Origin: Kutzneria viridogrisea
Lineage (GTDB): Bacteria > Actinomycetota > Actinomycetes > Mycobacteriales > Pseudonocardiaceae
DNA: 64,000 bases
Reading direction: 5' to 3'
Assembly: GCA_014138725.1 (NCBI GenBank)
Contig: JACJID010000001.1
Span: 1,116,001-1,180,000, forward strand
The notes under the pieces were generated by a model. It saw only the letters and a list, made by a program, of their open reading frames with translations, ran no database searches and was not told the origin of the DNA. Both the position numbers and the translations under genes were made by a program. This document shows, piece by piece, positions 17,301 to 25,210 of this stretch; the stretch's first letter is position 1, and the number at the start of each line of letters is the position of its first letter.

Positions 17301-18041
17301 TCAGCCCTGGCGAGTCGGTCGAATAGTGAGGTCTCCGATTTCGACGTCGTCGGGTTGGTCGATCACGAATGCGATCGCCCGAGCCACTGCCGTGGGGTCG
17401 ATACCGAGGTTGGCCATGTTCTGCCTGACCTGCTCGCGCACGGCCGGGTCGTCGACGGCGTTGTCGACAAGCTCGGTGCGGACGTAGCCCGGGGAGATCG
17501 ACGTCGTCCGCAGAACCCCGTCGATGCTCTCCTGCCGCAGGCCCTCCAGGAGGGTGCGCACCGCGTTCTTCGTCCCGGCGTACACCGCCTGGGTGGGGAC
17601 GATCTTCAGGCCGGAGGTCGAGACGACCGTGACGAGGTGACCACTGCCCTGACGGCGGAACACTGGCAGGGCCGCGGCGATCCCATGCAGGATCCCCTTG
17701 ACGTTCACGTCGACCATTGCCGACCAGCCCTCGACGTCTAGGTCGGCGATGGTGCTGATCCTGCTGATCCCGGCGTTGCCCACCAAGACGTCCAGGCGGC
17801 CGAAGCGCTCGATGGCGACGGTGACGAGCGACTGGAGGTCGTCGGGATGGGTGACGTCCACGCGCGTGGCGGCCGCCTCGCCGCCGTCGGCTTCGATCTC
17901 GGCGACCGGCCGGTCCAGCCGGTCGGTGCGGCGGGCGCCGAGGACGACGGCGGCACCGAGTGAGGCGAGGTGGCGAGCTGTTGCTTCACCGATTCCGCTG
18001 CTGGCGCCGGTGATGGCGACGACCTTGCCGTGGATGGTCAT
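17301..18041 (-). CDS. Short-chain dehydrogenase/reductase
   Basis: 246 residues from ATG 18041 (GGAGG six bases upstream). A classical SDR: cofactor motif TGASSGIG (11-18), NAG (NAGIS) and the catalytic Ser...Tyr-x3-Lys (STSG; YAGTK). An Arg after the glycine motif (ARRTD) suggests NADP(H). The substrate is unknown. It is divergent from a TetR gene across two palindromic sites, so probably controlled by it. Confidence 0.92.
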   Translation of the reverse strand: MTIHGKVVAITGASSGIGEATARHLASLGAAVVLGARRTDRLDRPVAEIEADGGEAAATRVDVTHPDDLQSLVTVAIERFGRLDVLVGNAGISRISTIADLDVEGWSAMVDVNVKGILHGIAAALPVFRRQGSGHLVTVVSTSGLKIVPTQAVYAGTKNAVRTLLEGLRQESIDGVLRTTSISPGYVRTELVDNAVDDPAVREQVRQNMANLGIDPTAVARAIAFVIDQPDDVEIGDLTIRPTRQG

Positions 18042-18061
18042 GAAGATCCTCCGGGTAGAAT

Positions 18062-18073
18062 GGACACATGTCC
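18062..18073. promoter_or_regulatory. TetR operator site 1
   Basis: GGACACATGTCC, a near-perfect palindrome immediately upstream of the SDR start. It shares its half-site with the second copy 33 bp away (three helical turns). Confidence 0.6.
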
Positions 18074-18093
18074 GGTTACCTCGACGACCTTAG

Positions 18094-18107
18094 CGGACAC
18101 GTGTCCG
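18094..18107. promoter_or_regulatory. TetR operator site 2
   Basis: CGGACACGTGTCCG, a perfect 14-bp palindrome overlapping the GTG that I favour as the TetR start codon. Confidence 0.65.
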
Positions 18108-18670
18108 ATTCTGTCCAGGGCGGCGGAACGCGGCGTGCGGACGCACAGCGCAACCGCGAACGAATCCTTCAAGCGGCACGCGATCTCGTGCGCGAGCCGG
18201 GAGAGCTGAAGCTCAACGCGGTCGCGAAGGCCTGCGGCATCGGGCAGGGCACGCTGTACCGGCACTTCCCGACCCGTGAGGACCTCCTCGCCGAGGTGTA
18301 CCGCCATGAGGTGGACGAACTGGTTGCCGCAGCTCCGCGGCTGCTGGCCACTCACCAGCCGCTGGACGCGCTGGCGGAGTGGTTCGACCGGGTCGCCGCC
18401 TACGCCCGGGTCAAGCGCGACGTGTTCGCCGCCGTCGAGGCGGCGACCTGGCGCGACCTCGCTGCCCACAGCCTCGGCCCGATCGGTGAGGCGGTGGAAC
18501 TGCTGCTGGCGGCCGGCCGCTCGGCCGGCGGCGTCCGCGCCGACGCCGAAGCCCGCGACGTCATCGTGCTCATCAGCTGGTTGTCGCGGCTGGACGACGC
18601 CGAACTCGACGCCCGAGGGCCGCGGCTGCTGTCGATCCTCGTCGATGGTCTCCGCGCACACCACCCCTGA
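18101..18670 (+). CDS. TetR-family regulator
   Basis: 189 residues from GTG 18101. An upstream ATG at 18068 is in frame, but it would place both operator palindromes inside the coding sequence, so the later start is favoured. The HTH is LNAVAKACGIGQGTLYRHFP; the ligand domain is a short AcrR/SACE-like helical bundle. It probably represses the divergent SDR and itself. Confidence 0.88.
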   Translation: MSDSVQGGGTRRADAQRNRERILQAARDLVREPGELKLNAVAKACGIGQGTLYRHFPTREDLLAEVYRHEVDELVAAAPRLLATHQPLDALAEWFDRVAAYARVKRDVFAAVEAATWRDLAAHSLGPIGEAVELLLAAGRSAGGVRADAEARDVIVLISWLSRLDDAELDARGPRLLSILVDGLRAHHP

Positions 18671-18895
18671 GGCGAATGCGCCGTGGGCAAAACGCTCATG
18701 ACGCCGTCCGCGCGGCGCACGGTCATGCCGCGAAGCGGGTGTTCGTCGTTCCGGAGATCGGCGGTCGATGGGGGCACTTGCTGTTCGGTGGGTGTCACGA
18801 TGGCGCGGCGAGCGGTGGCGGCGTGGGTGGCTTCCTGAAGGCTGGCACAGCCCGTCCGGCCCAGACATAACGACGAACGTGCGCGAATTAGATAG
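18671..18895. other. Intergenic, no feature seen
   Basis: No supported gene between the TetR stop and the radical SAM remnant. Confidence 0.45.
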
Positions 18896-19396
18896 CTTCG
18901 CCGGCTACAGCCACGAACGGCTGATGATTACTGTCGCCGCGAAACCTATGGTCAGCGGCGCGCAGTTCTGTGGAGTGCCCCCGGGACGGTTCGGGTCCAT
19001 CGATGCTGACCCCGACCGTGAAGTCGTGCCACCTGAACAGCTCGCACCACTGGTCGGTGATCAGCGTCGCGCCCGTCTGCACACGTGCTGAATCCGGCCT
19101 TGCGCGCGAAGCGGTTCGAACGGCGCTAGGAGTTCGACCAACCGTGATCGGCCGATGGCCAGGGATTCGCTGCCGTGCCACACGATCCCGACCGGTGCCC
19201 GCGCTGACCACCGGGGCGGGATGGCCGCCGCGATGGTCTCCGCCGTGGCGGGCACCATCCGCTGGCTGAGGTCCCGTTGCGGTAGGTAGCAGTAGGTGCA
19301 GTCGAGCGGGCACAGGATGGTGGGTTGAAGGATGATCGCCGTCGGCGTGGTGGAAACCCGCGGGTGCGCAGTGATCGGTGAACCCGGTCCAGCCAC
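18896..19396 (-). pseudogene. Radical SAM/SPASM peptide maturase remnant
   Basis: ATG 19396 opens a frame with the cluster motif CPLDCTYC (Cys29, 33, 36) in LQPTILCPLDCTYCYLPQRD and a WHGSESLAIG segment. It resembles maturases that cross-link ribosomal peptides. A one-base insertion near 19085 (after IQHV) shifts it; the other frame continues QTGATLITDQWCELF and VGVSIDGPEP before decaying. The C-terminal SPASM part is absent. No intact precursor peptide was recognised upstream. Confidence 0.7.
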
Positions 19397-19583
19397 GCGG
19401 TGTCCAGGCCGGCATCCTGTCGACGGGCGCGTTCGCCCCGCGGCCTTACCACGAGGTCACACAGCCTGTGGGTCACGCTGGCAACGAGCTGGCCCCGCTC
19501 GCTGTCCTCCACGAGACACAAGCTGCTCGCGGCCTTCCTCCACCGCCACATCGCGGTTCTACCCTGGTGACCGCCAGCCTGGT

Positions 19584-20252
19584 CTACCCATCCTGGCCGC
19601 GGCGTGGAGTCGGTCCCGCGTCGTGGGCCAGCAATGCGATTTGCACGCGGTTCGTGCAGCCCAGCTTCGCCAACATACGGCTCACGTAGGTCTTGATGCT
19701 GGCTTCCCGCATCCTCAACCTGGTGCCGATGTCGGCATTGGACAGGCCTTCGCCGACCAGCCACAGTACGTCGCGCTCGCGGGGGGTGAGGGTGGCGATC
19801 AGCTGCTGGGCCCTCTGCCGCCGGGACTGGTCGGGGCTGGTGATCATGGCGACGACGCGGCGGGTGACCGCTGGTGACAGGTAGGTGTCGCCGCGATGGA
19901 CCACGCGGATGCCGTGCAGCAATTCCTCCGCGGCCGAGCGTTTGAGCAGGAAACCGGTGGCGCCGGCCTGCAGGGCGGCGGTGATGTTGGAGTCCTCGTC
20001 GAAGGTGGTCAGCACGATCACCCGGGTCTTCGGCGCGGCCCGACGCAGTCGCGGTATCGCGGTGAGCCCGTCCATGCCTGGCATCCGTAGATCCAGCAGC
20101 ACCACGTCCGGCTGCTCCACCAGCGTCCTGTCGATCGCCTCCAGGCCGGTGCTGGCCTGGCCGATGACGATGATGTCGTCGGCCGCGGAGAGCAGGGTCG
20201 TGATCCCGGCCCGCAGCACGGGTTCGTCATCGGTGATTAGGGTGCGGATCAC
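19584..20252 (-). CDS. NarL/FixJ-family response regulator
   Basis: 222 residues. Receiver domain with the phosphoacceptor Asp54 (VVLLDLRMPG), acidic pair TDDE (7-10) and Lys104. The LuxR HTH (LTPRERDVLWLVGEGLSNAD, then REASIKTYVSRMLAKLGC) is at about 145-205. It follows the histidine kinase gene by 78 bases on the same strand and is its evident partner. It is a DNA-binding transcription factor; targets unknown. Confidence 0.95.
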   Translation of the reverse strand: MIRTLITDDEPVLRAGITTLLSAADDIIVIGQASTGLEAIDRTLVEQPDVVLLDLRMPGMDGLTAIPRLRRAAPKTRVIVLTTFDEDSNITAALQAGATGFLLKRSAAEELLHGIRVVHRGDTYLSPAVTRRVVAMITSPDQSRRQRAQQLIATLTPRERDVLWLVGEGLSNADIGTRLRMREASIKTYVSRMLAKLGCTNRVQIALLAHDAGPTPRRGQDG

Positions 20253-20330
20253 GCGGGGCCTCGTATCGCTGGTGCTGAAAGACTGGGGTGGGCTTGGTGT
20301 CGTGGTGATGGTCGCGCGCCGGGCCGTTGC

Positions 20331-21593
20331 TCACTGGTCCGGCTCACGGTCGACGATTGCCACGGTGTCATAGGGCAGGATCGCGGCCACTCGGAACCCT
20401 CCCTCGGGTGTGCTTCCCGCGTGCAGGACGCCGCCGGCCAGCCGGACGCGTTCGTTGAGACCCACCAGGCCCAATCTCGTACCCGGTGAGGCCGGTGCCG
20501 CGAGCGGGGTGGCCGTGTCGTTGCGGACCTCGACCAGCAGTGCGTCCGGTTCGTAGTGGACCGACACGGTGATCGGTGCACCCCGGGCGTGCTTGTGCGC
20601 GTTGGTCAGTCCTTCTTGGACAACCCGGTACACCGCGTGGCTCACCGCGGCCGGCAACTTCCGCGACGGTCCCCGTTGCTGGAAGTCCACCCACACGCCG
20701 CTGGCCCGTGACCCCTCGACCAGTCGGTCCACCTCCTGCGCGGTGTGGGCGTGTTGGCCCGCGCTTCCGGCACCGTCGAAGGCCAGAGCACCGACCATCG
20801 TCGCCAGGTCCTCCATCGCACCGATCGCGGCGCCGTGCAGCGTGCGGACCGTCTGCCGTGCCATGTCCGGCGCGGCCAACTGCACTTCCAGCGCGCCGGT
20901 CAGCACCGAGATCAGGCTCAGCCGGTGGCCCAACCCGTCGTGCATGTCCTGGGCGATCCGGTTGCGTTCGCGCAGCCGGGCCTGGGCGGCCAGCAGTGAC
21001 CGCTCGCGGGAGGACTGCCGCTCGTACCGGGTGTGGGCACTGGCCAGCAGGTGGCGCTGGGCTACGTGCCGGCCGGCGAGGAACGGCAGGAGCACCGTCG
21101 AGGCGAACACGGCCACCGCCAGGGCCGCCACCGCGATGCTGCTGACCTCGGTGGGCAGGCGCATGGCCCAGACCAGCGCGGTGATCACGAGAACACAGCC
21201 CGCCCACGCCGGCCGAGCGATCCGGTAGCCCGCCGAGTACGCGAGCACCACGGTCACCACACCACCCAGGTGTGGCGGTTGCAGCACAACACCCGCGGCC
21301 AGCGGCAGCGCCGGAGCCGACAACCACGGCCGCAACCCCAGCACGGCCAGCAGCACCGCCACCGAGATGACCATCTCGCCGCCGGTGCGGGGAACACCGT
21401 CGTGCGGGCCGGTCACGCCCACCACGCTGATGAGCACCTCGAGGACGGCGACCCCCAGGACGACGGTGACCTGCCGCAGCACCTCGTGCGCGGTCACCGC
21501 CCGCAGGTCGGCCAGTACCGTCGGAGCGAACTCGGCATATGCGCGTCTCGCTTCGACCACCAGTGCGCGAAGGAATGCCTGTGTCGTGCGCAC
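20331..21593 (-). CDS. Sensor histidine kinase (HisKA_3/NarX type)
   Basis: 420 residues. Four to six membrane helices in 40-175, then a dimerisation/phosphoacceptor helix with His218 (RNRIAQDMHDGLGHRLSLI) and an HATPase domain (GLTNAHKHA; GTRLGLVGLNERVRLAGG). There is no obvious extracellular sensor domain, so it likely senses the membrane. It pairs with the response regulator just downstream and shares strong similarity with the orphan kinase at 23140, suggesting duplication. Confidence 0.95.
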   Translation of the reverse strand: MRTTQAFLRALVVEARRAYAEFAPTVLADLRAVTAHEVLRQVTVVLGVAVLEVLISVVGVTGPHDGVPRTGGEMVISVAVLLAVLGLRPWLSAPALPLAAGVVLQPPHLGGVVTVVLAYSAGYRIARPAWAGCVLVITALVWAMRLPTEVSSIAVAALAVAVFASTVLLPFLAGRHVAQRHLLASAHTRYERQSSRERSLLAAQARLRERNRIAQDMHDGLGHRLSLISVLTGALEVQLAAPDMARQTVRTLHGAAIGAMEDLATMVGALAFDGAGSAGQHAHTAQEVDRLVEGSRASGVWVDFQQRGPSRKLPAAVSHAVYRVVQEGLTNAHKHARGAPITVSVHYEPDALLVEVRNDTATPLAAPASPGTRLGLVGLNERVRLAGGVLHAGSTPEGGFRVAAILPYDTVAIVDREPDQ

Positions 21594-21892
21594 CTGCGAA
21601 GCCTAGAAGCGAGCCCCCCGGTACGTCGCTCATCCAACGTCGCTGTTCGGGGGCGACGAAAGTAAACACCGATTGCCCCATTTCCTCACCGTACCTGACG
21701 TTTCGTGGTGTTGACCGGCTGTCGTCCGTGACGGCATGTGCCGCTTCAGTCGTCGGTGGCACACTCGGGTTAGGGAATCGCCGTCGGTCACACTGCCCCG
21801 CGCTACCCGAGGACGAGGTTTCGCGGTTACTCTGTGCCGCGTTTTTCCAACGAGGTAGGTCCTCCTCCTCGTGGGTGAGAGGATTTTTTGTC

Positions 21893-23152
21893 ATGACCCC
21901 ACAAACCCGACCGTCCGAGGTTGAGATTGCGGCTGTCGAACGGTGGTTGCTGCGCAACGGTCTGCCGCTGGTCATCAAGGGCAACGGGGGGTTCCCGCTG
22001 TTCGTGCGGATGCTGCCCGTGCTGCTGGCCGTGCTGTCCTTCAAGTTCTTCGACGCGCTCGGCGACCTGCTCCTGCCGGATGGGGACACCGACTTCACGG
22101 TCAACCAGATGCTGCTCATAGTGGCCTCGTTCCTGGGCTTGTTGGTCAGCGTGACGGTGGTGCCGCTGGCCGGAGTCCGGCTGCGCGACCGGGTCCGGTG
22201 GCTGCGCACCGGGACGGCCTCGCCCGTGGTCGCGGGGGTGTTCGTCGTGGGCTACCTCGCCGCGGGCGGGCTCGCCGAGCACAGTCCCCAGGTCCTCGCG
22301 CTGAGCGCTGTCCAGGTGGCGGTGATCCTGGTGCTCGGCTACGTCCTGGTGGCCACAGGTGTCGCCGCGATCATGGTCTGGTCGGCGCGGCGTGCCTGGC
22401 AACAGTTGGCCACCGTGGTGCACCTGAGCACCCGGGCGATCCCGATGCTGCTGCTGTTGGTGACCTTCCTGTTCGTCAGCCCGGCGAACTGGATGATGGC
22501 CGCCTCGCTGCCACGCTCCCAGGTGTGGTCGGTGATCCTGGTGTTCTTCGTGGTGATGCTGCTGTTCCTGTCGGTGCGGCTGCCCGACGAACTGCGGGCG
22601 CTCACCGTGGACCTGGGCCAGCAGACCGCCACCGAGGCCTGCGCGGGCACCCCGCTGGAGGGGTTTCCCGCCCGGATCCGGTACTGGACGAAGCATCCGC
22701 TGCGCCGCCGTGAGCGCGCCAACGTCGTCCTGATCCTGTTGATCGGACAGGTGGTCCAGGTGGTGCTGCTCGGTGTGCTGCTGTGGGTGTTCTTCATGGT
22801 GTTCGGGCACATCGCGGTCCGCCCGGAGGTGATGGAGAAGTGGGTGGGACACCCACCCACCTCGGGCACCGTGTTCGGGGTACCGGTGCCGGTGTCCAAC
22901 GAACTGATCCAGGTCTCCATCGTCATCGCCGGGTTCGCCTCGCTGTACTTCGCCATCTACGAGGTCACCGATGCCAAGTACCGCGCGGAGTTCTTCGACG
23001 TACTGATCGTCGAGTTGGACCGGACGCTGCTGGTGCGCGAGTGCTACCTGACGCTGTTGGAGACCGACGTGGACAACGCGACCACCATTCTGCCCCCACC
23101 CGAGGACCCACTCGTGCGACCGGACTGGCGCCAGCATGGTCAGCTGGAGTAG
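21893..23152 (+). CDS. Polytopic membrane protein, unknown function
   Basis: 419 residues from ATG 21893 (GAGAGGA nine bases upstream). About seven or eight hydrophobic helices (e.g. MLLIVASFLGLLVSVTVV, AIPMLLLLVTFLFVSPA, VVQVVLLGVLLWVFFMVF). The C-terminus is cytoplasmic-looking and acidic. I do not recognise the family. It sits between two histidine kinase genes transcribed the other way and overlaps the second convergently by 13 bases. It may be part of the signal-sensing machinery, but that is speculation. Confidence 0.8.
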   Translation: MTPQTRPSEVEIAAVERWLLRNGLPLVIKGNGGFPLFVRMLPVLLAVLSFKFFDALGDLLLPDGDTDFTVNQMLLIVASFLGLLVSVTVVPLAGVRLRDRVRWLRTGTASPVVAGVFVVGYLAAGGLAEHSPQVLALSAVQVAVILVLGYVLVATGVAAIMVWSARRAWQQLATVVHLSTRAIPMLLLLVTFLFVSPANWMMAASLPRSQVWSVILVFFVVMLLFLSVRLPDELRALTVDLGQQTATEACAGTPLEGFPARIRYWTKHPLRRRERANVVLILLIGQVVQVVLLGVLLWVFFMVFGHIAVRPEVMEKWVGHPPTSGTVFGVPVPVSNELIQVSIVIAGFASLYFAIYEVTDAKYRAEFFDVLIVELDRTLLVRECYLTLLETDVDNATTILPPPEDPLVRPDWRQHGQLE

Positions 23153-24771
23153 GAGTCCTTGCTCACCAGGGCGTTGTCGGCGAAGCAGAACCGGACGACG
23201 GTGAAGTCGGGTCCGTTGAGCGGCTGTTGGTCGGCCAGGTAGTAGCGGCACACCGCGTGCGGCGGCACGGGCGGCTGACCGGACCGGATGTCCAGCAGCG
23301 CCGGTTCAGACGGCTCGGGCAGCACGGCCAGCACCTCCGGTTCGGACTGCCCGACCCAGACCGCGTCGTAGACCGACCGTGACACGGTCGCCCCGTAGCC
23401 GGTGCCGACCATCCAGAAGAACAGACTCACCACACCCACCGCGCACACCCCCGCGGCGATCAGCGCACCGGTGCCAGCATGGGCCCGCGCCGTGCCCCGC
23501 GGGGCCGGGTCGGCTCCCAGTTCGGCCTCGGGATCGGGCCCGGCCGGGTCGTCCTCGGTGGACACCGGCGAGTCCGTTGCCTGGTAGGGCAACGTCGCGG
23601 CGACCCGGAACCCGCCGTCGGGGGCGGCACCGGAGTGCAGAACACCACCGGCCAACCTGACGCGTTCGGCCAGGCCGACCAACCCCAACCGGGTACCCGG
23701 CGCCGCCCGATCGGCGGTGTTCACCGACGGGCCGTTGCGGACCTCGACCAGCAACCCGTCGGGCTCGTGGACGACCGACACGGTGATCTCGGCGCCCGCG
23801 GCGTGCTTGTGCGCGTTGGTCAGTCCTTCCTGGACCACGCGGTAGGCCGCGTGGCTGACCGCTGCGGGCAGGTCCACCACGGGCCCGGCGCTGCGCAGCT
23901 CCACCGGCACCCCGGTCGCCCGCACCCCGGCGACCAGGGCGGGTATCGCCTCCACGGTGTGGGGACCGCGTTCGTCGGCGGAAGCTGCGTCGGGGGCCAG
24001 GGTCCCGATGATCTCGCGGAGTTCGGCCGCCGCGTCGTGGGCGGTGGTGTGCAGTGCCTGTACCGTGTCGCGGACCTCGGCGGGCAGGCCGGTGTTGAGT
24101 TCCATGGTCGCCGACAGCACAGAGATCAGGCTCAACCGGTGGCCCAACCCGTCGTGCATGTCCTGAGCGATCCGATTGCGCTCACGCAGCCGAGCCTGCA
24201 CGGTCAACAACGCCCGCTCCCGGCGCACCTGACGCTCCTGCCAGGCCAGCGCCCGCGCCAACTGCGCGCGCTGCGCGGCATAGCGGCCGATCAAGAACGG
24301 CAACAGCAGACCCATGCACACAAACACCACCTGTTGTGCTCCGGCAACCGGAGAACGCAGCACCGCGTGCAGATCGCCCGACAGCGCCATGCTGACCGCC
24401 ACCGCGACGATCAGCGCCGCCGCCGACCGCTGCCAGCCCGCGATGCGGTACCCGGCCCAGAACACCAGGACCAGCACGGCGGCCGTGCTCAGGTCCCACG
24501 GATAAGCCAGCGGCAGCCCGACGACCAGCGTCACCGACGGCAACAGCCACCGCAGCAGCAACAACGCCACCAACACGGCCGCAAGCCCGGCAAGCTGCCC
24601 GCCCGTCAGGCCGGTGAGCACACCCGCACTGGCCACGTCCACACCAACGACCAAGGCGATGAGCCCGATCTCGGACACCACGCGCCAGCGCGGCACCCGG
24701 CGCAGGTCGTCGACAGCCTCCCGCGCACGATCGACAGGCCACCGTGCCACCCCGCTGAGCAGTTCCCGCAC
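23140..24771 (-). CDS. Histidine kinase with C-terminal membrane helix and tail
   Basis: 543 residues. N-terminal membrane helices (35-165), His206 in RNRIAQDMHDGLGHRLSLI, and an HATPase domain (GLTNAHKHAAG; GTRLGLVGLAERVRLAGG). Unlike the kinase at 20331 it continues past the ATPase into a linker, a membrane helix (about 434-456, AAGVCAVGVVSLFFWMVG) and an 87-residue tail with two cysteines (HAVCRYYL; VRFCFAD) and a VGQSEPEVLAVLP stretch. No response regulator is adjacent. It may feed the regulator at 19584. Confidence 0.88.
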   Translation of the reverse strand: MRELLSGVARWPVDRAREAVDDLRRVPRWRVVSEIGLIALVVGVDVASAGVLTGLTGGQLAGLAAVLVALLLLRWLLPSVTLVVGLPLAYPWDLSTAAVLVLVFWAGYRIAGWQRSAAALIVAVAVSMALSGDLHAVLRSPVAGAQQVVFVCMGLLLPFLIGRYAAQRAQLARALAWQERQVRRERALLTVQARLRERNRIAQDMHDGLGHRLSLISVLSATMELNTGLPAEVRDTVQALHTTAHDAAAELREIIGTLAPDAASADERGPHTVEAIPALVAGVRATGVPVELRSAGPVVDLPAAVSHAAYRVVQEGLTNAHKHAAGAEITVSVVHEPDGLLVEVRNGPSVNTADRAAPGTRLGLVGLAERVRLAGGVLHSGAAPDGGFRVAATLPYQATDSPVSTEDDPAGPDPEAELGADPAPRGTARAHAGTGALIAAGVCAVGVVSLFFWMVGTGYGATVSRSVYDAVWVGQSEPEVLAVLPEPSEPALLDIRSGQPPVPPHAVCRYYLADQQPLNGPDFTVVRFCFADNALVSKDSYSS

Positions 24772-25210
24772 GCGGCCACCCTAGCCACCGTGCCGCTCGA
24801 CCAGGACCGACCGCCACCGTGCGGCCGCCACGGGCTGGCGTGATGTGCGTGACCGGCACTGAACTCACCCACGACGGTTCGGCGATTTCCCCCAGACCAG
24901 ACCATCCATTCTTTAGTAACCCGAACACGTCAACTTTCGTCAACACCCACGTTGACGAAAGATGACGTTGACGCTCGAATCTTGACCGCGAACAACAGTG
25001 CGCCGCCACAGAATTCGCCTCCGGCTACACAACCGGAGAGAACGCAACTCGACGGAGTGAAGTGCCTCGGGCGCTGCGCCCCTGTTTCTGCTACGGTCGC
25101 CGCGGTTCGAATTATCGACCTGACTCCAATGCGCCGCTCGTTTCGGCAGGGAAAAGACGACTGCCGTGACAACGAACACAGCCGTGGTCAACCAGTGAAG
25201 GAGACGGTAG
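24772..25210. other. Divergent promoter region
   Basis: 439 bases between the orphan kinase and the first Tap-like peptidase. It contains a long palindrome (separate entry) and repeated TTGACG motifs; no gene is seen. Confidence 0.5.
24928..24967. promoter_or_regulatory. 40-bp palindrome, probable operator
   Basis: CGTCAACTTTCGTCAA and TTGACGAAAGATGACG form 16-bp arms with one mismatch around an 8-nt spacer. A further GTTGACG follows. Its location between a kinase and a secreted peptidase suggests a regulator binding site. Confidence 0.55.
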
